Shown here: positions 9,707-17,081 of the stretch, one piece after another
Numbering within the stretch: the first letter of the stretch is position 1
How the letters are laid out: the number at the start of each line of letters is the position of its first letter
Assembly (NCBI RefSeq): GCF_038002765.1
Contig: NZ_JBBODE010000002.1
Coordinates: 1,426,001-1,490,000, forward strand
Source: Peribacillus sp. FSL H8-0477
GTDB taxonomy: Bacteria; Bacillota; Bacilli; Bacillales; DSM-1321
Reading direction: 5' to 3'
DNA length: 64,000 bases
Notes under the pieces: model-generated
The model's database searches: none
Told to the model about the DNA's origin: nothing
The model's input: the letters and a program-made list of their open reading frames with translations, nothing else
Made by a program: the position numbers and the translations under genes

Positions 9707-10044
9707 TGCAGAGGGGATCATACGAGGTAGATGATAACAACGTTATACAACCTAATCTAGAGGGTTTTAAGGGTGTGTTTATATACGTCCACTAAAAGTC
9801 GGTGCGGCTGCATGCAGAGTCAATCAAAAGAGTGTCATCGGAAACCGTTTATCCTATCCCTATGTGCTTTAGAGGTTAGGGGAAACAACGAAACGACAGG
9901 ATTATATTCTCTTCATAACTTGCAAAAAAGGGGATCAAAACAGCTCTTTGAATGAAGTGCAAGGTTTCACCTTGACATCATATCGGAACGTGTGTAAACT
10001 ATAGTTTGTAAAGGGTTTTCACTTAACAGCTGGGAGGTCAGCAG
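9707..10044. other. Intergenic region between ftsY and ylxM
   Basis: About 340 nt without a convincing gene on either strand. A 60-codon frame at 9773-9955 has no proper ribosome binding site and an atypical composition. The ylxM-ffh promoter lies at the right end; 9707-9960 contains only a few short inverted repeats (for example CCCTA with TAGGG around 9857-9884). Confidence 0.6.
9972..10000 (+). promoter_or_regulatory. Sigma-A promoter of ylxM-ffh
   Basis: A consensus TTGACA at 9972-9977 and TAAACT at 9995-10000 are 17 nt apart, predicting a start near 10007 and a leader of about 38 nt. Confidence 0.75.
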
Positions 10045-10377
10045 ATGCTCGAGAAAACAATGCGGATTAATTACTTATTTGATTTCTATCAATCGTTATT
10101 AACCGAAAAACAAAAGAGCTATATGTCCCTCTACTATCTGGATGATTACTCTCTTGGTGAGATTGCTGATGAATATGATATAAGCAGGCAGGCAGTCTAT
10201 GATAATATAAAACGAACGGAAGCAATGCTTGAAGAATATGAAATGAAGCTGTTGCTTTTCCAAAAATTTCAAGAGCGAACTATGTGGATTGCCAAAACGA
10301 AAGAACTAATTGATACGGAAACGTATTCAAAGGACGATCTATTGGTCGCAGTTATCGAGCTTGAGAAGTTAGATTAG
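10045..10377 (+). CDS. ylxM: SRP-associated HTH protein YlxM
   Basis: YlxM is a small helix-turn-helix protein whose gene is almost always beside ffh in Firmicutes; in streptococci it modulates SRP GTPase activity and RNA binding. This 110-residue protein has the family's exact length and the sigma-70 region 4-like helix-turn-helix [20 protein letters not shown] at about 33-52, followed by a helical C-terminus. A GGGAGGT site precedes ATG 10045. It lies 12 nt upstream of ffh and shares its promoter. Confidence 0.92.
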   Translation: MLEKTMRINYLFDFYQSLLTEKQKSYMSLYYLDDYSLGEIADEYDISRQAVYDNIKRTEAMLEEYEMKLLLFQKFQERTMWIAKTKELIDTETYSKDDLLVAVIELEKLD

Positions 10378-10389
10378 GAGGCGGCATAT

Positions 10390-11730
10390 ATGGCATTTGA
10401 AGGATTAGCTGACCGACTGCAGAGCACCATGCAAAAAATTCGCGGCAAAGGTAAGGTTAATGAAGCGGATGTTAAGGAAATGATGCGTGAAGTACGCATT
10501 GCACTCCTAGAAGCAGATGTTAACTTTAAGGTTGTTAAAGATTTTATTAAACGCGTGAGTGAACGTGCAGTTGGACAGGAAGTGCTGAAAAGCTTAACCC
10601 CAGGTCAGCAGGTAATTAAAGTAGTAAAAGAAGAGCTGACCGAACTTATGGGCGGCGATCAGAGCAAAATTGCTGTCGCCGGCCGTCCCCCGACCGTTAT
10701 TATGATGGTTGGTCTTCAGGGTGCAGGTAAAACGACAACAACTGGAAAATTAGCCAATCTTCTTCGGAAGAAACACAATCGTAAACCACTGTTAGTAGCT
10801 GCGGATATTTATCGTCCGGCTGCAATTCAACAGCTTGAAACGCTTGGTAAACAAATTAATATGCCTGTGTTTTCGCTTGGAGATCAAGTCAGCCCGGTAG
10901 AAATTGCCCGGCAGGCGATTGAAAAAGCGAAGGAAGAACATCATGATTATGTCCTCATTGATACAGCAGGCCGCCTTCATGTAGATGAAACGCTCATGGG
11001 TGAGCTTAAAGATATTAAAGAACTGACAAAACCTGATGAAATATTCCTTGTTGTTGATGCTATGACAGGGCAGGATGCTGTAAATGTAGCTACAAGTTTT
11101 AATGAGCAACTCGGTTTAACCGGCGTTGTGTTAACGAAGCTTGATGGTGATACACGAGGCGGTGCTGCACTGTCAATCCGTGCTGTTTCCCAAACCCCAA
11201 TTAAATTTGTCGGGATGGGTGAAAAGCTGGATGCACTTGAGGCTTTCCATCCAGACCGCATGGCTTCAAGAATTCTTGGTATGGGGGATGTTCTTACCCT
11301 TATCGAAAAAGCCCAAACAAATGTGGATGAAGAAAAGGCTAAAGAGCTTGAACAAAAAATTCGGACATCATCGTTTACTTTCGATGACTTTCTGGAGCAG
11401 CTTGACCAAATGCGTAATATGGGTCCGTTGGATGATCTTCTGAAAATGCTGCCTGGGGCCAACAAAATGAAAGGGATAGATAAGCTTTCAATCGATGAAA
11501 AACAAATCGGTCATGTAGAAGCTATTATCCGTTCAATGACAAAGGCAGAAAAGGAGCATCCAGAAATCATTAATGCTGGACGCAGAAAACGAATTGCAAA
11601 AGGCAGCGGCAGGCCTATTCAAGAAGTCAATCGTTTATTAAAGCAATTTGAAGATATGAAAAAGATGATGAAACAGGTAACTGGCATGACTAAAGGGAAG
11701 AAAAAAGGCTTTAAATTACCCTTCATGTAA
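10390..11730 (+). CDS. ffh: Signal recognition particle protein Ffh
   Basis: Ffh binds the SRP RNA and signal peptides and docks with FtsY. The 446-residue protein has the N domain, G domain with GLQGAGKTTTT (108-118), DTAGR (191-195) and TKLDGDTRGGAALS, and a methionine-rich M domain from about 300 to the end (MRNMGPLDDLLKMLPG, MKKMMKQVTGMTKGKKKG) that carries the RNA-binding GSGRPIQEVN segment. An AGGAGG site precedes the start. Cotranscription with ylxM is implied by the 12-nt gap. Confidence 0.97.
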   Translation: MAFEGLADRLQSTMQKIRGKGKVNEADVKEMMREVRIALLEADVNFKVVKDFIKRVSERAVGQEVLKSLTPGQQVIKVVKEELTELMGGDQSKIAVAGRPPTVIMMVGLQGAGKTTTTGKLANLLRKKHNRKPLLVAADIYRPAAIQQLETLGKQINMPVFSLGDQVSPVEIARQAIEKAKEEHHDYVLIDTAGRLHVDETLMGELKDIKELTKPDEIFLVVDAMTGQDAVNVATSFNEQLGLTGVVLTKLDGDTRGGAALSIRAVSQTPIKFVGMGEKLDALEAFHPDRMASRILGMGDVLTLIEKAQTNVDEEKAKELEQKIRTSSFTFDDFLEQLDQMRNMGPLDDLLKMLPGANKMKGIDKLSIDEKQIGHVEAIIRSMTKAEKEHPEIINAGRRKRIAKGSGRPIQEVNRLLKQFEDMKKMMKQVTGMTKGKKKGFKLPFM

Positions 11731-11760
11731 GACCAGTTTTTGTCTGTTAAGAAAAAAACC

Positions 11761-11789
11761 TTTACAACGTATGCAGGGTTTGATATTAT
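11761..11789 (+). promoter_or_regulatory. Promoter of rpsP-khpA
   Basis: TTTACA at 11761-11766, a 17-nt spacer and TATTAT at 11784-11789 preceded by TG (extended -10) give a good sigma-A promoter in the 97-nt gap after ffh. Confidence 0.65.
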
Positions 11790-11827
11790 ACTATCTTGTG
11801 TGAAACTATTCGGAGGTGCTATTTAAA

Positions 11828-12100
11828 ATGGCAGTAAAAATTCGCTTAAAACGTATGGGAGCAAAAAAGACTCCTTTCTATCGTGTTGTAGTTGCAGATT
11901 CCCGTTCACCACGTGACGGACGTTACATTGAAGTAGTTGGAACTTATAACCCAGTTACTCAACCTGCAAAAGTTGAAATCAATGAAGAACTAGTTCTTAA
12001 ATGGTTAAACGATGGTGCTAAACCATCTGATACTGTTCGTAACTTGTTATCAGGCCAAGGAATCATGGAAAAATTCCATAATTCAAAGCTAGGCAAGTAA
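11828..12100 (+). CDS. rpsP: 30S ribosomal protein S16
   Basis: S16 is a primary binder of the 5' domain of 16S rRNA needed for 30S assembly. The 90-residue basic protein begins [35 protein letters not shown] in sense (the family signature region) and has the expected length. The frame is open to 11816 but ATG 11828 follows CGGAGGTGC at the right distance. khpA starts 7 nt after the stop and is probably cotranslated. Confidence 0.97.
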   Translation: MAVKIRLKRMGAKKTPFYRVVVADSRSPRDGRYIEVVGTYNPVTQPAKVEINEELVLKWLNDGAKPSDTVRNLLSGQGIMEKFHNSKLGK

Positions 12101-12107
12101 TCAGTAA

Positions 12108-12338
12108 TTGAAAGCATTAATTGAAACGATTGTTTCCGCGCTTGTTGATTATCCCGAAGACGTTCATGTAACGGAACGGGATGATGATGGCCGGACCGTA
12201 TATTCCCTTTCTGTTAACAAAGAAGATATGGGAAAGGTTATCGGTAAGCAAGGGCGTATTGCTAAAGCGATTCGGACTGTGGTATATGCAGCAGGGTCCT
12301 CACAGCATAAGAAAATCTATTTGGAAATTTCCGAATAA
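12108..12338 (+). CDS. khpA: KH-domain RNA-binding protein KhpA
   Basis: KhpA (YlqC in B. subtilis) is a single KH-domain protein that pairs with KhpB and binds RNA, affecting cell division and envelope regulation in Gram-positive bacteria. The 76-residue product has the KH signature GKVIGKQGRIAKAIR at about 42-56. The start appears to be TTG 12108, with only a weak AGG upstream (about 12092), so translation probably depends on coupling to rpsP, 7 nt away. The rpsP-khpA-(ylqD)-rimM-trmD-rplS order is the conserved ribosome cluster. Confidence 0.9.
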   Translation: MKALIETIVSALVDYPEDVHVTERDDDGRTVYSLSVNKEDMGKVIGKQGRIAKAIRTVVYAAGSSQHKKIYLEISE

Positions 12339-12365
12339 GGGAGGGCTAACACCCTTCCTTTTTTG
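12337..12365 (+). terminator. Intrinsic terminator of rpsP-khpA
   Basis: A 9-bp stem (12337-12345 with 12352-12360, one G-U pair), 6-nt loop and a run of T overlap the khpA stop codon. Confidence 0.8.
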
Positions 12366-12414
12366 TATAAAAAAAATAGTCAAGCTAATCTTGTGCACGC
12401 GATGATCCAAGTAA

Positions 12415-12423
12415 TGGTATACT
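12415..12423 (+). promoter_or_regulatory. Possible extended -10 promoter of ylqD-rimM-trmD
   Basis: TGGTATACT is a perfect TGn-TATACT extended -10 element 65 nt before ylqD. No -35 box at standard spacing is seen (TTGTGC is 21 nt away), so this is tentative. Confidence 0.35.
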
Positions 12424-12487
12424 TACATGCATACATATAATGACACTGCTGTAGTTAGAATACATAGATAGAGGAGGCGGCGCTGGG

Positions 12488-12874
12488 GTGAAAATTCTCC
12501 AAAACGTCATCGTTAATCAAGTTTTGACGGAGTCCAGCAAAAATAAGCTTCTTGAAACGTACAAAACAAAAAGGCTGCAACTCCAAAAGGAAAGCGAACA
12601 GCTTCGCTTTGAATTAAAAAAACTCGAAAAAACCCGCAACTTTCAGCCCGCAAACCTTCGCACTCACTTCGAAAAAGAAATTAATGGCCGTCAAGAGAAG
12701 ATTAAGCTGCTGGAATTTCAAATTGAACAGCTTAATATTCTGCCGGTTGGCAGTGAGTTAAAGGAACGGGAAGTCCAAAGCATTGTCGAGCTCGAAGTTG
12801 GAGCGAATTGGGACGAATTCATTCAAACGAAAACAATTGTGATTAAAGATGGGATTGTTTCGGAAATACGCTAG
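12488..12874 (+). CDS. ylqD: YlqD family coiled-coil protein
   Basis: A 128-residue protein of the conserved YlqD family, of unknown function, whose gene sits between khpA and rimM in Bacillaceae. Residues about 15-85 are rich in Lys, Glu, Leu and Gln with heptad-like spacing and look like an antiparallel coiled coil ([20 protein letters not shown]); the last 40 residues form a beta-rich segment ([22 protein letters not shown]). Start is GTG 12488 after AGGAGGCGG. Length equals that of the B. subtilis protein. Position in the ribosome-maturation operon is the only hint of function. Confidence 0.85.
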   Translation: MKILQNVIVNQVLTESSKNKLLETYKTKRLQLQKESEQLRFELKKLEKTRNFQPANLRTHFEKEINGRQEKIKLLEFQIEQLNILPVGSELKEREVQSIVELEVGANWDEFIQTKTIVIKDGIVSEIR

Positions 12875-12884
12875 AGGTGAAAAC

Positions 12885-13403
12885 ATGGAAAAGTGGTTCA
12901 ACGTAGGAAAAATTGTTAATACTCATGGGATTCAAGGCGAAATACGCGTAATTTCCATTACGGATTTTGCTGAAAAGCGTTATAAGGTTGGTAATACAAT
13001 TTATTTATTTATGGAAAATGAAAAAACACCGAAAAAACTTAAAATCACTTCACACCGCCTTCATAAGAATTTTAATTTACTAACCTTTGAAGGTTATTAC
13101 AATGTGAACTTGGCAGAGTCTTTGAGAGGTGGCATTTTAAAGGTCCCTGCTGAAGATCTTGGTAAACTGGACGAAAATGAATTTTATTTCCACGAAATCA
13201 TCGGCTGTACAGTATTTACGGATGAAGGCGAAGAAATCGGCACAATAAGTGAAGTTCTCACGCCTGGCGCTAATGATGTCTGGGTCATTAAACGTAAAGC
13301 GGGCAAAGATGTCTTGATTCCTTATATTGAACAAATCGTCAAGTCTGTAGATGTTACTTCTAAGAAAGTAACGATTACACCGATGGAAGGTTTATTAGAT
13401 TAA
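12885..13403 (+). CDS. rimM: Ribosome maturation factor RimM
   Basis: RimM helps process and fold the 3' domain of 16S rRNA through contact with S19. The 172-residue protein has the N-terminal RimM domain beginning [19 protein letters not shown] and a C-terminal PRC-barrel ([31 protein letters not shown]). ATG 12885 follows AGAGGTGA; an upstream in-frame ATG at 12849 lies inside ylqD without a ribosome binding site. The stop TAA overlaps the trmD ATG by one base. Confidence 0.95.
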   Translation: MEKWFNVGKIVNTHGIQGEIRVISITDFAEKRYKVGNTIYLFMENEKTPKKLKITSHRLHKNFNLLTFEGYYNVNLAESLRGGILKVPAEDLGKLDENEFYFHEIIGCTVFTDEGEEIGTISEVLTPGANDVWVIKRKAGKDVLIPYIEQIVKSVDVTSKKVTITPMEGLLD

Positions 13404-14134
13404 TGAAAATTGATGTTTTGTCACTGTTTCCAGAAATGTTTGAGGGTGTTCTGGGTAATTCGATTTTAAAAAAAGCTGCTGAGAAAGAGGCCGTTACGTA
13501 TCAAGTAACCAATTTCCGTGATTTTGCAGATAATAAGCATCACAGGGTTGACGATTATCCCTACGGCGGCGGAGCGGGCATGGTTTTAAAGCCGGAGCCG
13601 ATCTTTGATGCTGTGGAAGCTTTACGCAGCAAAGCGGAAGACAAACCACGTGTTATTCTTTTATGCCCTCAAGGTGAGCGGTACACTCAAAAAAAAGCGG
13701 AAGAGTTGTCGAAGGAAGATCATCTGATTTTCATCTGTGGTCATTATGAAGGATATGATGAACGGATTCGCGAGCATGTTGTCACAGATGAAATTTCAAT
13801 TGGTGATTATATTCTAACAGGCGGCGAACTTGGGGCAATGATTTTGATTGATAGTGTTGTAAGGCTGTTGCCAGGCGTGCTGGGCAATGAAGATTCTCCG
13901 ATACTAGATTCTTACTCTTCGGGCCTTCTAGAGCATCCTCACTACACAAGACCTGCTGATTTTCGTGGAATGAAAGTTCCTGATACGTTGTTATCAGGAA
14001 ATCATAAGCATATAGATGAGTGGAGAAGCAAGGAATCTCTAAGACGTACATGGATTCGTCGTCCGGATTTACTTGAAAACTATCCGCTGAATGATCAAGA
14101 AATCAAGTGGCTTGAAGAAATAAAAAAAGAATAA
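13403..14134 (+). CDS. trmD: tRNA (guanine-N1-)-methyltransferase TrmD
   Basis: TrmD methylates G37 of tRNAs to m1G, preventing +1 frameshifts. It is a SPOUT-fold enzyme with a deep trefoil knot binding AdoMet. In this 243-residue protein the hallmark segments are [11 protein letters not shown] (50-60), [12 protein letters not shown] (111-122) and [11 protein letters not shown] (132-142). It starts at the TAATG junction with rimM, so the two are translationally coupled. Confidence 0.96.
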   Translation: MKIDVLSLFPEMFEGVLGNSILKKAAEKEAVTYQVTNFRDFADNKHHRVDDYPYGGGAGMVLKPEPIFDAVEALRSKAEDKPRVILLCPQGERYTQKKAEELSKEDHLIFICGHYEGYDERIREHVVTDEISIGDYILTGGELGAMILIDSVVRLLPGVLGNEDSPILDSYSSGLLEHPHYTRPADFRGMKVPDTLLSGNHKHIDEWRSKESLRRTWIRRPDLLENYPLNDQEIKWLEEIKKE

Positions 14135-14141
14135 TCCTCAC

Positions 14142-14170
14142 TTGCGTCAGGATTCTAAATATGGTAAAAT
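14142..14170 (+). promoter_or_regulatory. Promoter of rplS
   Basis: TTGCGT at 14142-14147, 17-nt spacer and TAAAAT at 14165-14170 with an upstream TG (extended -10). This gives rplS its own start near 14177 in addition to readthrough from trmD. Confidence 0.7.
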
Positions 14171-14176
14171 GAGTTT

Positions 14177-14265
14177 TGTGGTCTGGGTAAAGCCCAGCCT
14201 TATAACGATGTTCCGCTGCAATGATAGACAGATTTGCAAGAGCGTTCTAGGAGGAGAAGGATATT
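14177..14265 (+). ncRNA. L19 leader RNA upstream of rplS
   Basis: About 90 nt between the predicted rplS transcription start and its ATG. It contains a stable helix CTGGG(TAAAG)CCCAG at about 14184-14198 and further pairing potential before the AGGAGGAGAAGG site. An L19 leader (proposed autoregulatory structure) is known at this position in Bacillus; assignment here rests on position and the visible helix, since I could not run a covariance model. Confidence 0.55.
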
Positions 14266-14613
14266 ATGACAAACATTATTACAGAACTAACAAAAGACCA
14301 ACTTCGTACGGATCTTCCAGCGTTTCGTCCTGGTGACACTGTACGTGTACACGTTAAAGTTGTTGAAGGAACACGCGAACGTATCCAGTTATTCGAAGGT
14401 GTTGTAATCAAACGCCGCGGTGGCGGAGTAAGCGAAAGCTTTACAGTTCGTAAAATTTCTTACGGTGTTGGCGTTGAACGTGCATTCCCAGTTCATACAC
14501 CAAAAATCGCTAAATTAGAAGTATTACGTTATGGTAAAGTACGTCGTGCTAAACTTTACTACCTTCGTGAGCTTCGTGGTAAAAAAGCGCGTATCAAAGA
14601 AATTCGCCGTTAA
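14266..14613 (+). CDS. rplS: 50S ribosomal protein L19
   Basis: L19 lies at the 30S-50S interface near the inter-subunit bridge B8. The 115-residue basic protein shows the family pattern [36 protein letters not shown] and [17 protein letters not shown], and ends [11 protein letters not shown] very strong AGGAGG site precedes ATG 14266. Codon use is the most biased of the neighbourhood, as expected for a ribosomal protein. Terminated by the hairpin at 14674. Confidence 0.97.
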   Translation: MTNIITELTKDQLRTDLPAFRPGDTVRVHVKVVEGTRERIQLFEGVVIKRRGGGVSESFTVRKISYGVGVERAFPVHTPKIAKLEVLRYGKVRRAKLYYLRELRGKKARIKEIRR

Positions 14614-14673
14614 TTTGTCTGCCTCATTTGAGGAAGCTGCTTAACAGTCGAGATATTACTAACAGCATTTATT

Positions 14674-14704
14674 AAAAGGAGCTTGTTCTGCAGGCTCCTT
14701 TTTT
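14674..14704 (+). terminator. Intrinsic terminator of rplS
   Basis: A 9-bp stem AAAAGGAGC (14674-14682) with GCTCCTTTT (14694-14702), 11-nt loop and T run. Confidence 0.8.
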
Positions 14705-14729
14705 CACTTTATAAAAGGGTGATTAAAAA

Positions 14730-15284
14730 ATGGTTAAAAAGAAAAATGAACTTTGGGAATGGACAAAAGCGCTTGTCATTGCCCTAGTCCTGGTCTTTGT
14801 AATTCGTTATTTTTTGTTTACCCCAATTGTTGTAGATGGTTTATCAATGGTACCGACACTTAAGAGTGAAGATAGGATGATCGTGAATAATTTCAGTTAT
14901 GCAATCGGTGATCCAAAACGTTTCGATATAATTGTATTTGAAGCGCCAGAGGGGAAAGACTACATAAAACGAGTTATTGGTCTTCCAGGAGATGAAGTTG
15001 CCTACAAAGACGATGTCTTATATATCAACGGCAAGGTTTATGATGAACCGTATTTGACTGACTTGAAGAAGCAGCTGACAGATGGCGGTTTGTTGACGGA
15101 GCCATTCACGCTTAGCGATGTAACCGAAAGTAAAACGGTCCCAGAAGGTCATCTATTTGTCCTCGGAGATAACCGCAGGTATAGTAAAGACAGCCGTCAT
15201 ATAGGCTATATCCCATATGAAAAGGTACTTGGCAGTACAAAACTAGTATATTGGCCAGTCGAGGAATTTAGACTGGTAAAATAG
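14730..15284 (+). CDS. lepB: Type I signal peptidase
   Basis: Membrane serine/lysine protease that removes signal peptides from exported proteins. The 184-residue protein has one N-terminal membrane anchor at about 13-31, then the catalytic Ser39 in VDGLSMVPTL, catalytic Lys80 in DYIKRVIGLPGDEV, and the C-terminal GDNRRYSKDSRHIG box. One transmembrane segment and this size are typical of Gram-positive Sip-type enzymes. B. subtilis does not have a peptidase gene here, but many other Bacillaceae do. It lies 18 nt ahead of rbgA and probably shares a transcript with it. Confidence 0.93.
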   Translation: MVKKKNELWEWTKALVIALVLVFVIRYFLFTPIVVDGLSMVPTLKSEDRMIVNNFSYAIGDPKRFDIIVFEAPEGKDYIKRVIGLPGDEVAYKDDVLYINGKVYDEPYLTDLKKQLTDGGLLTEPFTLSDVTESKTVPEGHLFVLGDNRRYSKDSRHIGYIPYEKVLGSTKLVYWPVEEFRLVK

Positions 15285-15302
15285 CAAGAAAGGGTGATTC
15301 CA

Positions 15303-16169
15303 TTGACAATACAATGGTTCCCGGGCCATATGGCCAAAGCTCGAAGGGAAGTAACTGAAAAATTAAAGCTAGTCGATATCATATATGAACTGGTTGATGC
15401 GCGTATTCCAGCCGCTTCAAGAAATCCAATGATTGATGAAATCATCCAGCATAAGCCTAGGATTATTTTATTAAACAAAGCGGACATGGCTGATCCAATT
15501 AAAACAAACAAGTGGCTTGCGTATTATAAAGCACAAGGACAAACCGCATTAGCGATAAATTCTCAAGATGGGCATGGTCTTGCGCAAATTACTTCAGTTT
15601 CCAAAGAACTTCTAAAAGATAAATACGATCGGATGAAGTCGAGAGGCATTAAACCAAGAGCCATCAGAGCGATGATTGTTGGAATTCCTAACGCAGGAAA
15701 ATCGACGTTGATTAATCGATTGGCAAAGAAAAATATTGCGCGCACAGGAAATACGCCTGGTGTAACAAAAGCACAGCAATGGATTAAGTTTGGTAAAGAG
15801 CTGGAGCTTCTGGATACACCAGGGATTTTATGGCCGAAGTTTGAGGATCAAGAAGTCGGTTTGAAATTAGCGCTTACTGGTGCTATTAAGGACACGCTGC
15901 TTAATCTCCATGATATCGCGCTTTATGGGGTTCGTTTTCTTGAGAAAGAATACCCGGAACGCCTAAAGGATCGCTATAATCTTTCAGAGATTCCTCAAGA
16001 GACTGCGGAAATCTTTGATGTGATTGGTACCTTCAGAGGATGCTTGGCTTCTCAAGGCTTGATTGATTATGATAAGACAGCAGAATTGGTTGTCCGAGAA
16101 ATCCGTTCCGAGAAAATGGGACCTTTGACTTTTGAAGTGCCTGCCGATTTGCAAAAACCAGAAGAGTAA
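15303..16169 (+). CDS. rbgA: Ribosome biogenesis GTPase RbgA (YlqF)
   Basis: RbgA drives late 50S assembly by promoting incorporation of L16 and other proteins. The 288-residue GTPase is circularly permuted: the G4 motif NKAD (58-61) comes before G1 GIPNAGKS (127-134) and G3 DTPG (171-174); a helical C-terminal domain follows ([17 protein letters not shown]). The start is taken as TTG 15303 ([17 protein letters not shown]), because AAAGGGTGA lies 6 nt upstream and overlaps the alternative GTG at 15294. Confidence 0.94.
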   Translation: MTIQWFPGHMAKARREVTEKLKLVDIIYELVDARIPAASRNPMIDEIIQHKPRIILLNKADMADPIKTNKWLAYYKAQGQTALAINSQDGHGLAQITSVSKELLKDKYDRMKSRGIKPRAIRAMIVGIPNAGKSTLINRLAKKNIARTGNTPGVTKAQQWIKFGKELELLDTPGILWPKFEDQEVGLKLALTGAIKDTLLNLHDIALYGVRFLEKEYPERLKDRYNLSEIPQETAEIFDVIGTFRGCLASQGLIDYDKTAELVVREIRSEKMGPLTFEVPADLQKPEE

Positions 16170-16173
16170 GGAG

Positions 16174-16224
16174 ATACGGATATCAAATAGTCTTTTAAAG
16201 ACTCTTTGGAATCCGTATTTTTTT
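16174..16224 (+). terminator. Intrinsic terminator of lepB-rbgA
   Basis: ATACGGAT (16174-16181) pairs with ATCCGTAT (16211-16218), continued by an interrupted inner stem and a small internal hairpin (AGTCTTTTAAAGACT), then eight T residues. Confidence 0.85.
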
Positions 16225-16235
16225 AGAGATTTCCT

Positions 16236-16262
16236 GAAAAAGCGGTTTGTTTTAGCCGATAC
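16236..16262 (+). promoter_or_regulatory. Possible sigma-D-type promoter upstream of rnhB-ylqG-ylqH
   Basis: GAAA at 16236-16239, a 15-nt spacer and GCCGATAC at 16255-16262 are close to the flagellar sigma-D consensus (TAAA, N15, GCCGATAT), with one mismatch in each box. It lies directly after the rbgA terminator and 23 nt before rnhB. Suggestive because ylqG-ylqH downstream look flagellum-related, but a chance match is possible. Confidence 0.35.
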
Positions 16263-16284
16263 TAATAGGACAGGTGAATAGAAA

Positions 16285-17067
16285 ATGAAAACTGCAAATA
16301 GCATCAAAGATATTGCCTTACAGTTAAATGAAATAAATGAACCTACTCATCCTTTTTTAAGAGAATGCGCGGATGACGGTAGAAAAGGTGTGGCCGACCT
16401 TTTGAAAAGGTGGACAACCAATTATCAAAAGCAACTTGCCATTAAAGAACGTTTTGAGGAAATGTCCATGTTTGAACATCAGCTGCAAAACGAAGGGTTT
16501 ATGGAGATTGCTGGTATTGACGAAGTAGGCAGAGGGCCGCTGGCAGGACCTGTGGTAGCTTCAGCTGTCATTCTGCCTCCTGGTTTTTATCTTCCTGGTT
16601 TAGATGATTCAAAAAAGGTTTCTGAAGCAAAGAGGGAAGCTTTTTATTCAATTATCATGGAGCAGGCAGTCGCCGTTGGTACTGGACTGATACATAGTGA
16701 AGAAATTGACGAAATAAATATCTATCAAGCTTCCAAAAAAGCGATGCTTGCAGCCATCACTGATTTAAATAGGATACCTGATTATTTACTCATTGATGCT
16801 ATGGAATTGCCGGTTCCTATGCCGCAGATGTCACTCATCAAGGGTGACTCAAGAAGTATTTCAATTGCTGCTGCATCAATCGTCGCTAAAGTAACGCGTG
16901 ACCGTATGATGAAAGAATATAGTGTTGATTATCCCAATTATGGCTTTGAAAAAAATATGGGCTATGGAACAGCGGTTCATTTATCCGGTCTTGATCAATA
17001 TGGTGTGACACCTTGGCATCGCCGAAGTTTTGCTCCAGTAAAGGAGCGCCTCGAACGCCGAACATGA
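16285..17067 (+). CDS. rnhB: Ribonuclease HII
   Basis: RNase HII removes ribonucleotides from DNA and RNA primers from RNA-DNA hybrids. The 260-residue protein has an N-terminal extension of about 70 residues typical of Bacillus RnhB, then the active-site motif AGIDEVGRGPLAGPVVA with Asp79 and Glu80, and a later acidic residue Asp171 in LLIDAME. An AGGTGA site lies upstream of ATG 16285. Its 3' end is followed within 14 nt by ylqG, so the two are cotranscribed. Confidence 0.95.
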   Translation: MKTANSIKDIALQLNEINEPTHPFLRECADDGRKGVADLLKRWTTNYQKQLAIKERFEEMSMFEHQLQNEGFMEIAGIDEVGRGPLAGPVVASAVILPPGFYLPGLDDSKKVSEAKREAFYSIIMEQAVAVGTGLIHSEEIDEINIYQASKKAMLAAITDLNRIPDYLLIDAMELPVPMPQMSLIKGDSRSISIAAASIVAKVTRDRMMKEYSVDYPNYGFEKNMGYGTAVHLSGLDQYGVTPWHRRSFAPVKERLERRT

Positions 17068-17081
17068 GGGAGGTAAAGTCA

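Noticed and set aside
9773..9955. 60-codon plus-strand frame between ftsY and ylxM
   Set aside because: No ribosome binding site at proper distance, Cys/Ser-rich random-looking composition, and no similarity to a family I know.
12181..12405. 74-codon frame overlapping khpA
   Set aside because: Lies in another frame of khpA, runs through its terminator and has no start signal.
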